A stretch of 8,957 nucleotides of DNA from an uncultured Collinsella sp. (GTDB taxonomy: Bacteria; Actinomycetota; Coriobacteriia; Coriobacteriales; Coriobacteriaceae). The notes below the pieces were generated by a model that saw only the letters and a list, made by a program, of their open reading frames with translations, was not told the DNA's origin and searched no databases. Made by a program: the position numbers and the translations under genes. Positions within the stretch are counted from its first letter, which is position 1. The number at the start of each line of letters is the position of its first letter. Below are positions 1-5,889 of this stretch, piece after piece. The DNA lies in NCBI GenBank assembly GCA_900552185.1, contig URYT01000067.1, forward strand, positions 1 to 8,957, read 5' to 3'.

Positions 1-909
1 CGCGTCGCGGGCCCGATCGCGCTCGCCGATGGAGGCGAACTCTATCTCGAAGGATTGCTTGTTGCCCTCGGCGGGACGGAACTCGTGGGGCGGCAGCTCG
101 GCGGCCATGGCCTCGTACTCTTCCAAGTGCTCGTTCTTCACGAAGATCACGGGCGGCGCCAGAAACTCGGCGATGGCCTTGGTCACTACCGGGCGCACCT
201 CGTCGTCGGCCTCAAGCTCGCGCACGTAGCCCTTCAGGAAGTCCTCGAACCCGGGCAGATCGAAGTACCAGTTCTCCACGGGCCGCATCTCGGGGACGGT
301 GCCCGTGAGCGTGGATACCGGAGCGATGAGGTCCACTGGCGCGTACTGGTGCCCCAGATCGCACTCGTCGGCGTAGGCGTGCTCCGACTTGCAGCCCTGC
401 ACGGGGCAGTGGCCCTGCACCTGGCGGCCGTTCAGGAAGGTGCCGGCCTTAGCGTCGTAGAACTGCAGGGTGGAATCCAGCTTCAAGTGGCCGCTCTCGT
501 GCAGGCGCTCGATGAACTGGTCGGAGATCATCTGGTGCACGTCGCCCGCGTGCCCGATGCCGCTTCCCTCGTAGATGTCCAGGCTCACCTGGAAGGCCTC
601 GAGGGTCGCCTTCTGGCGCTCATGGTTGGCGAGCACGTAGTCGGCGATGGTGCCCGAGAACTCGCCGGCCTCCACCAATTTGCGGTAGCCCTCGTTGATG
701 GGGCTGCCGAAGCAGTCGGTACCGGAGACGAAGATCACGTTCTCGCGGCCCAGACGGTCGCGCAGGAAGCGGGCGAAGAAGTCGGCCGGGACAAAGACGC
801 CACCGACGTGGCCAAAGTGAAGGCCCTTGTTGCCGTAGGGCTCGCCGGCGGTAACGATGGCGCGGCGAGGCCAGCTGGGACGGTCGTTCATGGAGTATTT
901 GGATGCCAT
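1..909 (-). CDS. metG: Methionyl-tRNA synthetase, N-terminal part (gene continues off the left edge)
   Basis: Cytoplasmic class I aminoacyl-tRNA synthetase that charges tRNA-Met. The gene reads leftwards and is cut by the window edge after 303 codons, so the KMSKS loop and anticodon-binding domain are not visible. The HIGH signature is present as HFGH at residues 31-34 after the nucleotide-fold strand AIVTAGEPYGN. The equivalent of the MetRS active-site ADDxHGTP segment reads SGTDCFGSPI (62-71). A zinc-knuckle insertion follows with likely ligands Cys168, Cys173, Cys183 and His187, then the conserved segment WYFDLPGF (214-221). The start at 909 is preceded by AAGGAG with about 6 bases of spacing. 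Oddity: in typical MetRS the WxxSRxxxWGxPxP segment follows the FDLP segment within a few dozen residues, but here more than 80 residues pass without it. The protein may therefore carry an insertion or be a divergent MetRS-like class I ligase. Family assignment is firm; the exact subtype is less so. Confidence 0.88.
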   Translation of the reverse strand, partial: MASKYSMNDRPSWPRRAIVTAGEPYGNKGLHFGHVGGVFVPADFFARFLRDRLGRENVIFVSGTDCFGSPINEGYRKLVEAGEFSGTIADYVLANHERQKATLEAFQVSLDIYEGSGIGHAGDVHQMISDQFIERLHESGHLKLDSTLQFYDAKAGTFLNGRQVQGHCPVQGCKSEHAYADECDLGHQYAPVDLIAPVSTLTGTVPEMRPVENWYFDLPGFEDFLKGYVRELEADDEVRPVVTKAIAEFLAPPVIFVKNEHLEEYEAMAAELPPHEFRPAEGNKQSFEIEFASIGERDRARDA

Positions 910-990
910 GGGACTCCTTCGCATATGGTGAGAGCGCGGCCGGGCGCAAGGCCTGGCGACGCGGTGGTCAATTCGTGCATATCGTTCAAC

Positions 991-999
991 ATTATCGCA
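991..999 (-). promoter_or_regulatory. Candidate extended -10 promoter for metG
   Basis: Read on the minus strand, the sequence is TGCGATAAT, a good match to the extended -10 form TGnTATAAT. It lies about 82 bases upstream of the metG start codon, which would give a leader of roughly 75 bases. No convincing -35 hexamer lies at the usual distance, as expected for extended -10 promoters. Prediction from sequence only. Confidence 0.4.
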
Positions 1000-1027
1000 C
1001 ATGCGGGCGGGTGCGTGGCAGGGGCGC

Positions 1028-1033
1028 TATCCT
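1028..1033 (+). promoter_or_regulatory. Candidate -10 box for the DUF3267-type gene, possibly leaderless
   Basis: The hexamer TATCCT (TAnnnT pattern) ends 8 bases before the ATG at 1042. Transcription starting at the usual distance from it would begin at or within a base or two of the start codon. There is no Shine-Dalgarno-like sequence before that ATG, and an in-frame TAA at 1033-1035 rules out a start further upstream. The combination suggests a leaderless transcript, which is common in Actinobacteria. No -35 hexamer is evident. Confidence 0.35.
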
Positions 1034-1041
1034 AAGATGCT

Positions 1042-1608
1042 ATGAATGAGATTTCCAACATACATGCGTTTGAGGACGAGGATTTTCTGCACGCCTGCTT
1101 TGTGTGGGGGATGGCCGTGCTCGGCGCATTTGCCGTGTGCTTGGTGCCGGTGTTTATGCTGCTGGGCGGGCCTGCGGACTTGGATGCGGCTGACGCGGGC
1201 GGCTGGACCACGGTCTTGGGCTGGATAGTCAGCTTGGCTGCGAGCTCAATGGTGTCGTTCGCCGTGCACGAGCTGGTGCACGGTGTGTTTTTTAAGCTGC
1301 TGGCGCCTGCGGGCGCGAAGGTGACCTTTGGGGCGAATCGCGAGACTGCGATGATCTATGCCTGCGCCGAGGGCGTTGTGTATTCGCGCCGGCGGTACAT
1401 GGCGGTTTGCCTGGCGCCGACGGTTGTTGTGACGACAGCGTTTGCCCTGGGGTTTACGTTTTCGGGCTATCCGCTGCTGTGCTATCTGGCTGCCGGCTTG
1501 CATTTGTCGGGTTGTGTGGGCGACTGGTATTACGTGCGGACCATTTTGCGCGACCGCCGCATTGTCGCCTGCGAGGACACGTCCTTTGGCGTGCGCTTTT
1601 TTGGGTGA
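1042..1608 (+). CDS. DUF3267-type membrane protein with HExxH (putative zinc metallopeptidase-like)
   Basis: A 188-residue membrane protein of unproven function. About four hydrophobic segments are visible: roughly residues 20-42, 57-75, 120-140 and 143-160. The second is followed directly by HELVH (76-80) in the context VHELVHGVFF, the HExxH arrangement of DUF3267 and related integral-membrane metallopeptidase-like proteins. A later HLSGCVGDWYYV segment carries the acidic position typical of that family near a membrane helix, and the C-terminus (EDTSFGVRFF) also resembles it. A zinc-dependent intramembrane protease role would follow from the family pattern, but no substrate is known or implied here. 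The stop codon is 10 bases before queH, and queH has its own GAGGAG overlapping this stop, so the two are probably co-transcribed. The only usable start is 1042, with no ribosome-binding site visible. Confidence 0.72.
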   Translation: MNEISNIHAFEDEDFLHACFVWGMAVLGAFAVCLVPVFMLLGGPADLDAADAGGWTTVLGWIVSLAASSMVSFAVHELVHGVFFKLLAPAGAKVTFGANRETAMIYACAEGVVYSRRRYMAVCLAPTVVVTTAFALGFTFSGYPLLCYLAAGLHLSGCVGDWYYVRTILRDRRIVACEDTSFGVRFFG

Positions 1609-1618
1609 GGAGATGTTG

Positions 1619-2194
1619 ATGAAGCCGTTGTTGTTGCACGCTTGCTGCGCGCCGTGCTCGCTTGAGCCGGTTCGCCTGCTGCGCGAGGAAGGGTTTGAGC
1701 CCACGATTTGCTGGACCAACCCCAATATTCAGCCGCACGATGAATGGCAGCGTCGCCTGGACGAGCTGCGCCGGTGGTGTGCCGATGGCGACATCGAGCT
1801 TATCGAGGCGGGGGAGGACCGTGAGCGCTGGGAGGCCGGCGTGGCACCGCTGGGTGCCGATCGGCCCCGTCGCTGTCGTGCGTGCTATGCCCTGCGCTTG
1901 GCTGAGGCGTGCCGCGTGGCCCAGGAGCGTGGGTTTGAGTTTGTGGGTACGACGCTCGCCGTCTCGCCGTATCAGTTGTTCGAAACCTGCAATGATGTGT
2001 TGGAGCGTCTGGCTGCCGCCCGCGGTCTCACTCCGGTGATTCGCGATTTTCGTCCGTATTACCCCGAGGCGACACGCCGTTCGCGCGAGCTGGGCATGTA
2101 TCGGCAGAACTACTGTGGTTGCCGCTTCTCGGCTGTCGAGGCGGCCATGGACCGCGCCCGCATCCGCGACGAGCGCAAAGCGTCCAAAAAGTAG
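1619..2194 (+). CDS. queH: Epoxyqueuosine reductase QueH
   Basis: Cytoplasmic enzyme for the last step of queuosine synthesis, reducing epoxyqueuosine to queuosine in the wobble position of GUN-anticodon tRNAs; it is the non-homologous alternative to QueG. The protein is 191 residues, normal for QueH (formerly DUF208). All family hallmarks are visible: N-terminal LLLHACCAPC with vicinal Cys9-Cys10 and Cys13, TNPNIQPHDEWQRRLDEL, the RCRACYALRL segment, TTLAVSPYQ, and the C-terminal MYRQNYCGCRFS with its CxC pair. These cysteines bind the iron-sulfur and metal cofactors in the family. I chose the ATG at 1619 because AGGAG at 1608-1612 is 6 bases upstream; the in-frame ATG at 1613 would leave no spacing. 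It sits 10 bases after the DUF3267-type gene. queA, the preceding pathway step, begins 6.1 kb downstream, across the ADI island. Confidence 0.93.
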   Translation: MKPLLLHACCAPCSLEPVRLLREEGFEPTICWTNPNIQPHDEWQRRLDELRRWCADGDIELIEAGEDRERWEAGVAPLGADRPRRCRACYALRLAEACRVAQERGFEFVGTTLAVSPYQLFETCNDVLERLAAARGLTPVIRDFRPYYPEATRRSRELGMYRQNYCGCRFSAVEAAMDRARIRDERKASKK

Positions 2195-2255
2195 TTCATT
2201 TTGGGCTGGGGCTTTGAGCTGTCTGTGCGGTACGGTCGTTTTTGGGAAAGTCAAT

Positions 2256-2912
2256 TTAATTAAGCGTGTGATCGTGGCTCGCTTGATACCAAACGACGAC
2301 TCCTATGATTCTAATCCTCCGTTTGTTAAACATTAGATCCGGACTTGCTGTTGCATATGAATGGGACGACAGCACAATCATGTCGTTTCCTTCTGCAAAT
2401 CGCCTAATTACCGGTGTTTTACCGTCTGCGAGCGCCAATACAGCACAGCCGTTCCAAGGCTTTGCGGTGGTATCGACAAGTAGTAAGCTGCCGGGAGGGT
2501 AAATGCGGGACATTTCGTCACCTTTGATTTTAACGAAAACGCTATGTGGGTGACGCTTGGCTACGTCTACAGGCGCGCAAGCATTTTGTTGGCTGTGCGT
2601 GATGCGGCGCTTTTGCGATTCGATATCGATGACGGGAAATGCGCCCTCCATTTCGTGGATAGCAGGGTCTTCGTCGGTGACGATTCTTTTATTTGCGAGC
2701 TTTACGGCCAAACCGTTTTCCTCGCCAACAAGTTCATCGCGGGTGCAACCGAAGAGCGCTTGTAACTTTTCAATATGGCGCTCACGGGGGGCATACCGAC
2801 TTTTTTCCCAACGACAAACGGTCTCTTTAGATACCCCCAACATCTCTGCAAGTTGCGCCTGACCAAGATGCTCCATGGTGCGGAGTTTACGAATATTTGC
2901 CCCGAAGCCCAT
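2256..2912 (-). CDS. XRE-family regulator with S24 (LexA/CI)-like domain lacking the Ser-Lys dyad
   Basis: A 218-residue DNA-binding regulator. Residues about 5-60 form a Cro/CI-type helix-turn-helix (QAQLAEMLGVSKETVCRWE is the recognition core). After a linker, residues about 120-208 resemble the S24 fold of LexA and phage CI: VFVKIKGDEM (126-134 region), PPGSLLLVD, GCAVLAL and PVIRRF. In active S24 proteins the first motif is GDSM, with Ser as nucleophile, and the last holds the general-base Lys. Here these are Glu133 and Arg170, so self-cleavage is not expected; the domain may serve as dimerisation or ligand-sensing module. The start at 2912 has GAGAGGA about 9 bases upstream; the in-frame ATG at 2945 has no ribosome site and lies inside the upstream gene. 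The start is 2 bases after the stop of the ADI paralogue, implying one operon with translational coupling. A role controlling the ADI island is inferred from position. Confidence 0.85.
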   Translation of the reverse strand: MGFGANIRKLRTMEHLGQAQLAEMLGVSKETVCRWEKSRYAPRERHIEKLQALFGCTRDELVGEENGLAVKLANKRIVTDEDPAIHEMEGAFPVIDIESQKRRITHSQQNACAPVDVAKRHPHSVFVKIKGDEMSRIYPPGSLLLVDTTAKPWNGCAVLALADGKTPVIRRFAEGNDMIVLSSHSYATASPDLMFNKRRIRIIGVVVWYQASHDHTLN

Positions 2913-2914
2913 GG

Positions 2915-4165
2915 CTATAGATCCTCTCGCCACAGAGGGAGGCATAGACAGTTTGTGCCACCATAGCCTTTGGTGAGCTCGTCAATGGATAACGGGAATA
3001 ATTCCATTCCTGCTTTCTCAAGCGCTTCGTTGGTCCAAACGTTTTCTTCATATACGCATAGTTTTCCTGGCGAGAGCGCAAGGATAGACGTTGCGTTGTT
3101 CCGGCGCTCTCTTTCGTAGGCGGTTTGATTCCCGCCTCCGCAGTCAATTACTTTTATTGGTTCGCAACAGGCTGCAGAGAGTATTTCCGGAATCGTGCGA
3201 TCGATAGGAGTGATCGTAAGGCCCTTTCCGGATCGTTTTAGTTGAATACTGTATGCATCAACGGCATTGCATATCTCACGATCGATGAGGAACGCGTCGT
3301 GATCAATTCTACTTATGAACGTATCGAGGTGGATACGCAGCCCGTCAGAGGGGACTCGAATCGCAATTAGCTCGGTAGTCTGGAATTTATTTGAGGTCAG
3401 GAGCTCTTTGGCAAGTGACTCGACGGCGGCGGGTTCAGTTCGGTCAGAGATTCCAACTAATAATGTCTTAGCACTGATAACAAGAATGTCTCCGCCTTCG
3501 ATATGGTAACTACTCCTGTTCAAATCACATACCGGGGTTTCTCCCATGATCTTGTGGTGGGTGAATATCTGCCGGTATAAGGCGACCTCACGATCACGCT
3601 CAGGCCAATACATATGATTTAGGATGATGCCGTCTCCGACTACCACAGCAGGATCACGAGTGAAAAAAAGCGTGTTGAGGGGATTGACCAAGAGCGAGGC
3701 GGGGTCAAATTGCTCGTGCACGAGCGCCCGTAGTGTTTCCGACTGGTTTGAACATAGCTCAGTGTCTCCAAAGCGAATGCCGTTAAGTACTATATTCACC
3801 AATTCCTGGGTGTTCTTAGCGTTCTCAAACAGCTGGGTTATTGTCTCGAGGAACTCTCTGCCTGTTGCCCCACTGCAACGGAGGTAGTCATCAATAAAAC
3901 ATTTAAGTGATTGGGGCTCAGTTTCAAGTGAGTCTTCGAGAAGGTCCCTAATTTCAATGGTTTCTACGCCATGCTTCTCAAGCAATTGAACCATGGAATC
4001 GTGCTCATATATTGCTTTGTCGAGGTCAAAACGACCGCTCCATTTTCGCAGGGAGAAAACTTGGCTGAAGTCGGCATCAGGGTAGTTTTGTGTTTCAGTT
4101 CCTGGTCGATGGACAAGTACGGCTTTTAAATGACCGATTTCATTTGTTATGTGTACGCCTTGCAT
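2915..4165 (-). CDS. Divergent arginine deiminase-family protein (ADI paralogue)
   Basis: A 416-residue member of the guanidino-group-modifying family, colinear with arginine deiminase over its whole length. The core catalytic set is intact: FTRD (Asp171), HIEGGD (Glu223), HLD (His279, Asp281) and the nucleophile Cys406 near the C-terminus. Neighbouring conserved positions differ from the arcA in this same window. The GRGGPRCM segment is YGGTNCLC, so the Arg five residues before the Cys is Tyr401. The WNDGSN segment is RNNATS. The early FDDxxF loop is FSLRKWSGRF. The PNxxFTRD segment reads LNTLFFTRD. The chemistry is probably hydrolysis through a thiouronium-type intermediate, but the substrate may not be free arginine. 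Start 4165 has AGGAG 6 bases upstream. It is the first gene of a leftward operon with the XRE regulator and is divergent from the transporter-arcA operon. Codon use matches the AT-richer island. The alternative is a true second ArcA with drifted sequence. Confidence 0.85.
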   Translation of the reverse strand: MQGVHITNEIGHLKAVLVHRPGTETQNYPDADFSQVFSLRKWSGRFDLDKAIYEHDSMVQLLEKHGVETIEIRDLLEDSLETEPQSLKCFIDDYLRCSGATGREFLETITQLFENAKNTQELVNIVLNGIRFGDTELCSNQSETLRALVHEQFDPASLLVNPLNTLFFTRDPAVVVGDGIILNHMYWPERDREVALYRQIFTHHKIMGETPVCDLNRSSYHIEGGDILVISAKTLLVGISDRTEPAAVESLAKELLTSNKFQTTELIAIRVPSDGLRIHLDTFISRIDHDAFLIDREICNAVDAYSIQLKRSGKGLTITPIDRTIPEILSAACCEPIKVIDCGGGNQTAYERERRNNATSILALSPGKLCVYEENVWTNEALEKAGMELFPLSIDELTKGYGGTNCLCLPLWREDL

Positions 4166-4190
4166 GTCTGTCTCCTGTCCTGCTGGTTTT

Positions 4191-4196
4191 TATATA
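4191..4196 (-). promoter_or_regulatory. Candidate -10 box for the ADI paralogue/regulator operon
   Basis: TATATA on the minus strand, 25 bases upstream of the start codon at 4165. It would give a leader of about 20 bases containing the AGGAG ribosome site (4172-4176). The hexamer at the -35 distance does not resemble TTGACA, so the promoter would be weak or activator-dependent. Prediction only. Confidence 0.3.
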
Positions 4197-4247
4197 AGGC
4201 TAAGGCAGGTTCCTTGTTGTGTTGCGGAAAAGTTAAAAGACGTATGT

Positions 4248-4298
4248 AATTGATAAATAACATCAATTTTAAATATCAGATTGATTAATAACGTCACT
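4248..4298. promoter_or_regulatory. Candidate operator: two direct copies of a 19-base dyad element
   Basis: Copy 1 is ATTGATAAATAACATCAAT at 4249-4267, part of a perfect inverted repeat AATTGAT-N7-ATCAATT (4248-4268). Copy 2 is ATTGATTAATAACGTCACT at 4280-4298. The copies match at 16 of 19 bases and begin 31 bases apart, about three helical turns, so bound dimers would lie on the same DNA face. They sit in the 253-base gap between two divergent operons, about 80 bases from one start codon and 120 from the other. The half-site TTGAT/ATCAA resembles that of FNR/ANR, which controls ADI operons in pseudomonads, but the spacer is 7 rather than 4. The neighbouring XRE regulator is the obvious candidate binder. 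The repeat is seen directly; its function is inferred. Confidence 0.55.
4250..4279 (+). promoter_or_regulatory. Candidate promoter for the transporter-arcA-OTC operon
   Basis: TTGATA (4250-4255, 5 of 6 to TTGACA) is separated by 18 bases from TATCAG (4274-4279, 4 of 6 to TATAAT). Both elements overlap the repeated dyad elements, so binding at copy 1 would cover the -35 box and binding at copy 2 would cover the start point. That geometry suits repression. It would give a leader of about 130 bases. Weak sequence match; prediction only. Confidence 0.3.
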
Positions 4299-4330
4299 TT
4301 AGCTGCCGTTCATAGGTGAAAAGCGACACG

Positions 4331-4408
4331 ATGGCGATGGTTGGCCGACCACCGCTGAGCAACCTCATACATTTATGGTGCCAGCTGGATAGATGGGAAA
4401 AGGAATGA
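4331..4408 (+). other. Possible 25-codon leader ORF upstream of the transporter
   Basis: An ATG at 4331 opens a 25-codon frame ending in TGA at 4406-4408, 10 bases before the transporter start and immediately next to its ribosome-binding site. Its peptide contains Arg-Pro-Pro near the N-terminus and Trp twice near the end. AGGTGA lies 11 bases upstream, a poor distance. It could be a regulatory leader peptide that sets translation of the transporter, but an ORF of this size arises easily by chance. Confidence 0.2.
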
Positions 4409-4418
4409 AGGAGGAGAT

Positions 4419-5861
4419 ATGGCAGCGGAAAGTTCGAAAGGCATCAAGCAGTTCAAGGTCCCGCACGTATATGCGATCATCTTTGCACTTATGGTCATCT
4501 TCGCTGTTCTCACGTGGATTGTTCCCTCTGGGTCCTATCAGCGTCAGGAGGTGAACGGTCGTGAAGTCACTGTCGCAGGTACGTATGAGCAGAGTGAAAA
4601 GACATATATTGACGAGGAAACCGGGGATGAAGTAGATCTCAGACAAGGCGTCTTCGATGTTCTTCAGGCTCCAACGCGCGGTATACAAGAGGCAATTGAG
4701 GTCGTTGCATTCATCTTGATTGTGGGCGGTTCGTTTCAGGTTATTACTAAAACGGGCGCTATCACGAGCGGAATGGGTCGTGTCGTTCGCCGCTTTAAGA
4801 ACAAAGACATTCTAATTATTCCTATTGCGATGGTTCTCTTTGCATTGGGCGGAACGAGCTTTGGCATGGCGGAAGAAACTCTCCCGTTCTTTGCGATCTT
4901 CATGCCAATTATGATGGCTATGGGCTTCGACTCGATGACGGCGTTCATGGTCGTGTTCGTTGGAGCGCGCACGGGTTACATCGCCTCAACGATTAATCCG
5001 TTTAATGTTCTCATTGCGCAAGGTATTCTTGGTATTCAGGGCAACCCCCAGCTGTGGCTGCGTATGATTGCCTGGGTTGTTTTGACTGCCGTTGCAATTA
5101 CTTGGGTTGTCCTCTATGCACGAAGGGTAAAGAAGAACCCTGAGTCATCGATCACATTTGAGGATGATATCGCCAAGAAAGTCGAGTTCGCTGCCGATGA
5201 ATCTGCCCTTGACGCGGAATTTACGGGTCGTCAAAAAGGCGTGCTTGCGGTATTTATCGCTGGTATGTGCCTTATCATCTGGGGACTTGTGACCCAGGGC
5301 TGGTATATGAACGAGATTTCTGCGGTCTTTTTGGCCATGGGCCTGTTGGCTGGTGTTATTGCGGGCTTTAGTCAGGACGTCATCGCTCAGGAATTTGTTG
5401 CGGGTATCGCTGACTTTGCTTTCTCGGCAATTGTTGTTGGACTTGCGCGTGGCATCCTTGTCATTGCCTCTGACGGCATGATCATCGATACCATCCTCAA
5501 TGCGCTCGCCACTGGTCTGGGCGGCATCCCGGCGGTTCTCTTTACTACGCTTCTTTATGCGGTTGAGAACCTCCTGGCGATTCTGGTTCCCAGCTCATCT
5601 GGCCTTGCAGCACTGACCGCTCCCATTTTTGGACCTTTGACCGAACTCATGGGCCTTAATCCCGAGGCCGCCGTGTGGGCTCTCTCCATGGGTAGCGCGA
5701 CGATGTCTTTGATCTGTCCTACTAGCGCCATTCTTGTAGCGGGTTTGGGCGTGTGCAAGATCAAGCTTGGCCAGTGGTGGAAGACCGTTTGGAAATTCTT
5801 CTTGGTCGTGTCGCTCATCAATATCGTATTCGTAGCAATCTCGGGACTTATTGCCCTGTAG
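4419..5861 (+). CDS. YfcC/DcuC-family transporter, probable arginine/ornithine exchanger
   Basis: A 480-residue polytopic membrane protein with about a dozen hydrophobic segments. A first helix at about 15-36 precedes a hydrophilic loop (38-80). The family's helical-hairpin motifs are visible: GGTSFGMAEE (144-153), ASTINPFN (189-196), GLARGI (342-347 region), VPSSSGLAALTAPI (390-403) and CPTSAI (433-438). This places it in the C4-dicarboxylate-carrier-like YfcC group. Members lying in ADI operons of streptococci and other Firmicutes serve as ArcD-type arginine/ornithine antiporters, and the location here directly before arcA and an ornithine carbamoyltransferase supports that substrate. Sequence alone does not prove it. 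The start at 4419 has a full AAGGAGG at 4408-4414, though spacing is short (4 bases). It is first in a rightward operon; the gap to arcA is 28 bases. Length is normal for the family. Confidence 0.85.
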   Translation: MAAESSKGIKQFKVPHVYAIIFALMVIFAVLTWIVPSGSYQRQEVNGREVTVAGTYEQSEKTYIDEETGDEVDLRQGVFDVLQAPTRGIQEAIEVVAFILIVGGSFQVITKTGAITSGMGRVVRRFKNKDILIIPIAMVLFALGGTSFGMAEETLPFFAIFMPIMMAMGFDSMTAFMVVFVGARTGYIASTINPFNVLIAQGILGIQGNPQLWLRMIAWVVLTAVAITWVVLYARRVKKNPESSITFEDDIAKKVEFAADESALDAEFTGRQKGVLAVFIAGMCLIIWGLVTQGWYMNEISAVFLAMGLLAGVIAGFSQDVIAQEFVAGIADFAFSAIVVGLARGILVIASDGMIIDTILNALATGLGGIPAVLFTTLLYAVENLLAILVPSSSGLAALTAPIFGPLTELMGLNPEAAVWALSMGSATMSLICPTSAILVAGLGVCKIKLGQWWKTVWKFFLVVSLINIVFVAISGLIAL

Positions 5862-5889
5862 GTTTCATGGCTGAAATGGAGTAACAGGA

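Noticed and set aside
55..1035. Long plus-strand open frame of 326 codons
   Set aside because: It is antisense to metG, whose minus-strand frame matches a known family with ordered motifs; GC-rich coding DNA often leaves the opposite strand open.
1454..2254. 266-codon minus-strand open frame over the DUF3267-type gene and queH
   Set aside because: It is the shadow of queH, which has all family motifs, and shows no recognisable domain of its own.
2195..2255. Terminator between the convergent queH and XRE genes
   Set aside because: Only a weak CCAAAA/TTTTGG pairing across the queH stop is visible, without a T tract in the right place; not good enough to annotate.
2913..2945. Alternative upstream start for the XRE regulator at 2945
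   Set aside because: No ribosome-binding site, and it would overlap the deiminase paralogue; the ATG at 2912 has GAGAGGA upstream and begins right at the helix-turn-helix.
3662..3668. Frameshift in the ADI paralogue at a seven-base homopolymer
   Set aside because: The frame continues correctly on both sides with family motifs (NPLN before, FTRDP after), so the run does not break the gene.
4250..4266. FNR/ANR site controlling the ADI operon
   Set aside because: The half-sites TTGAT and ATCAA fit, but the spacer is 7 bases rather than the 4 required, so a canonical FNR-type site is not supported.
4248..4298. ArgR/AhrC ARG boxes
   Set aside because: The repeats have TTGAT/ATCAA halves and not the TGAAT-N4-ATTCA arrangement of ARG boxes.
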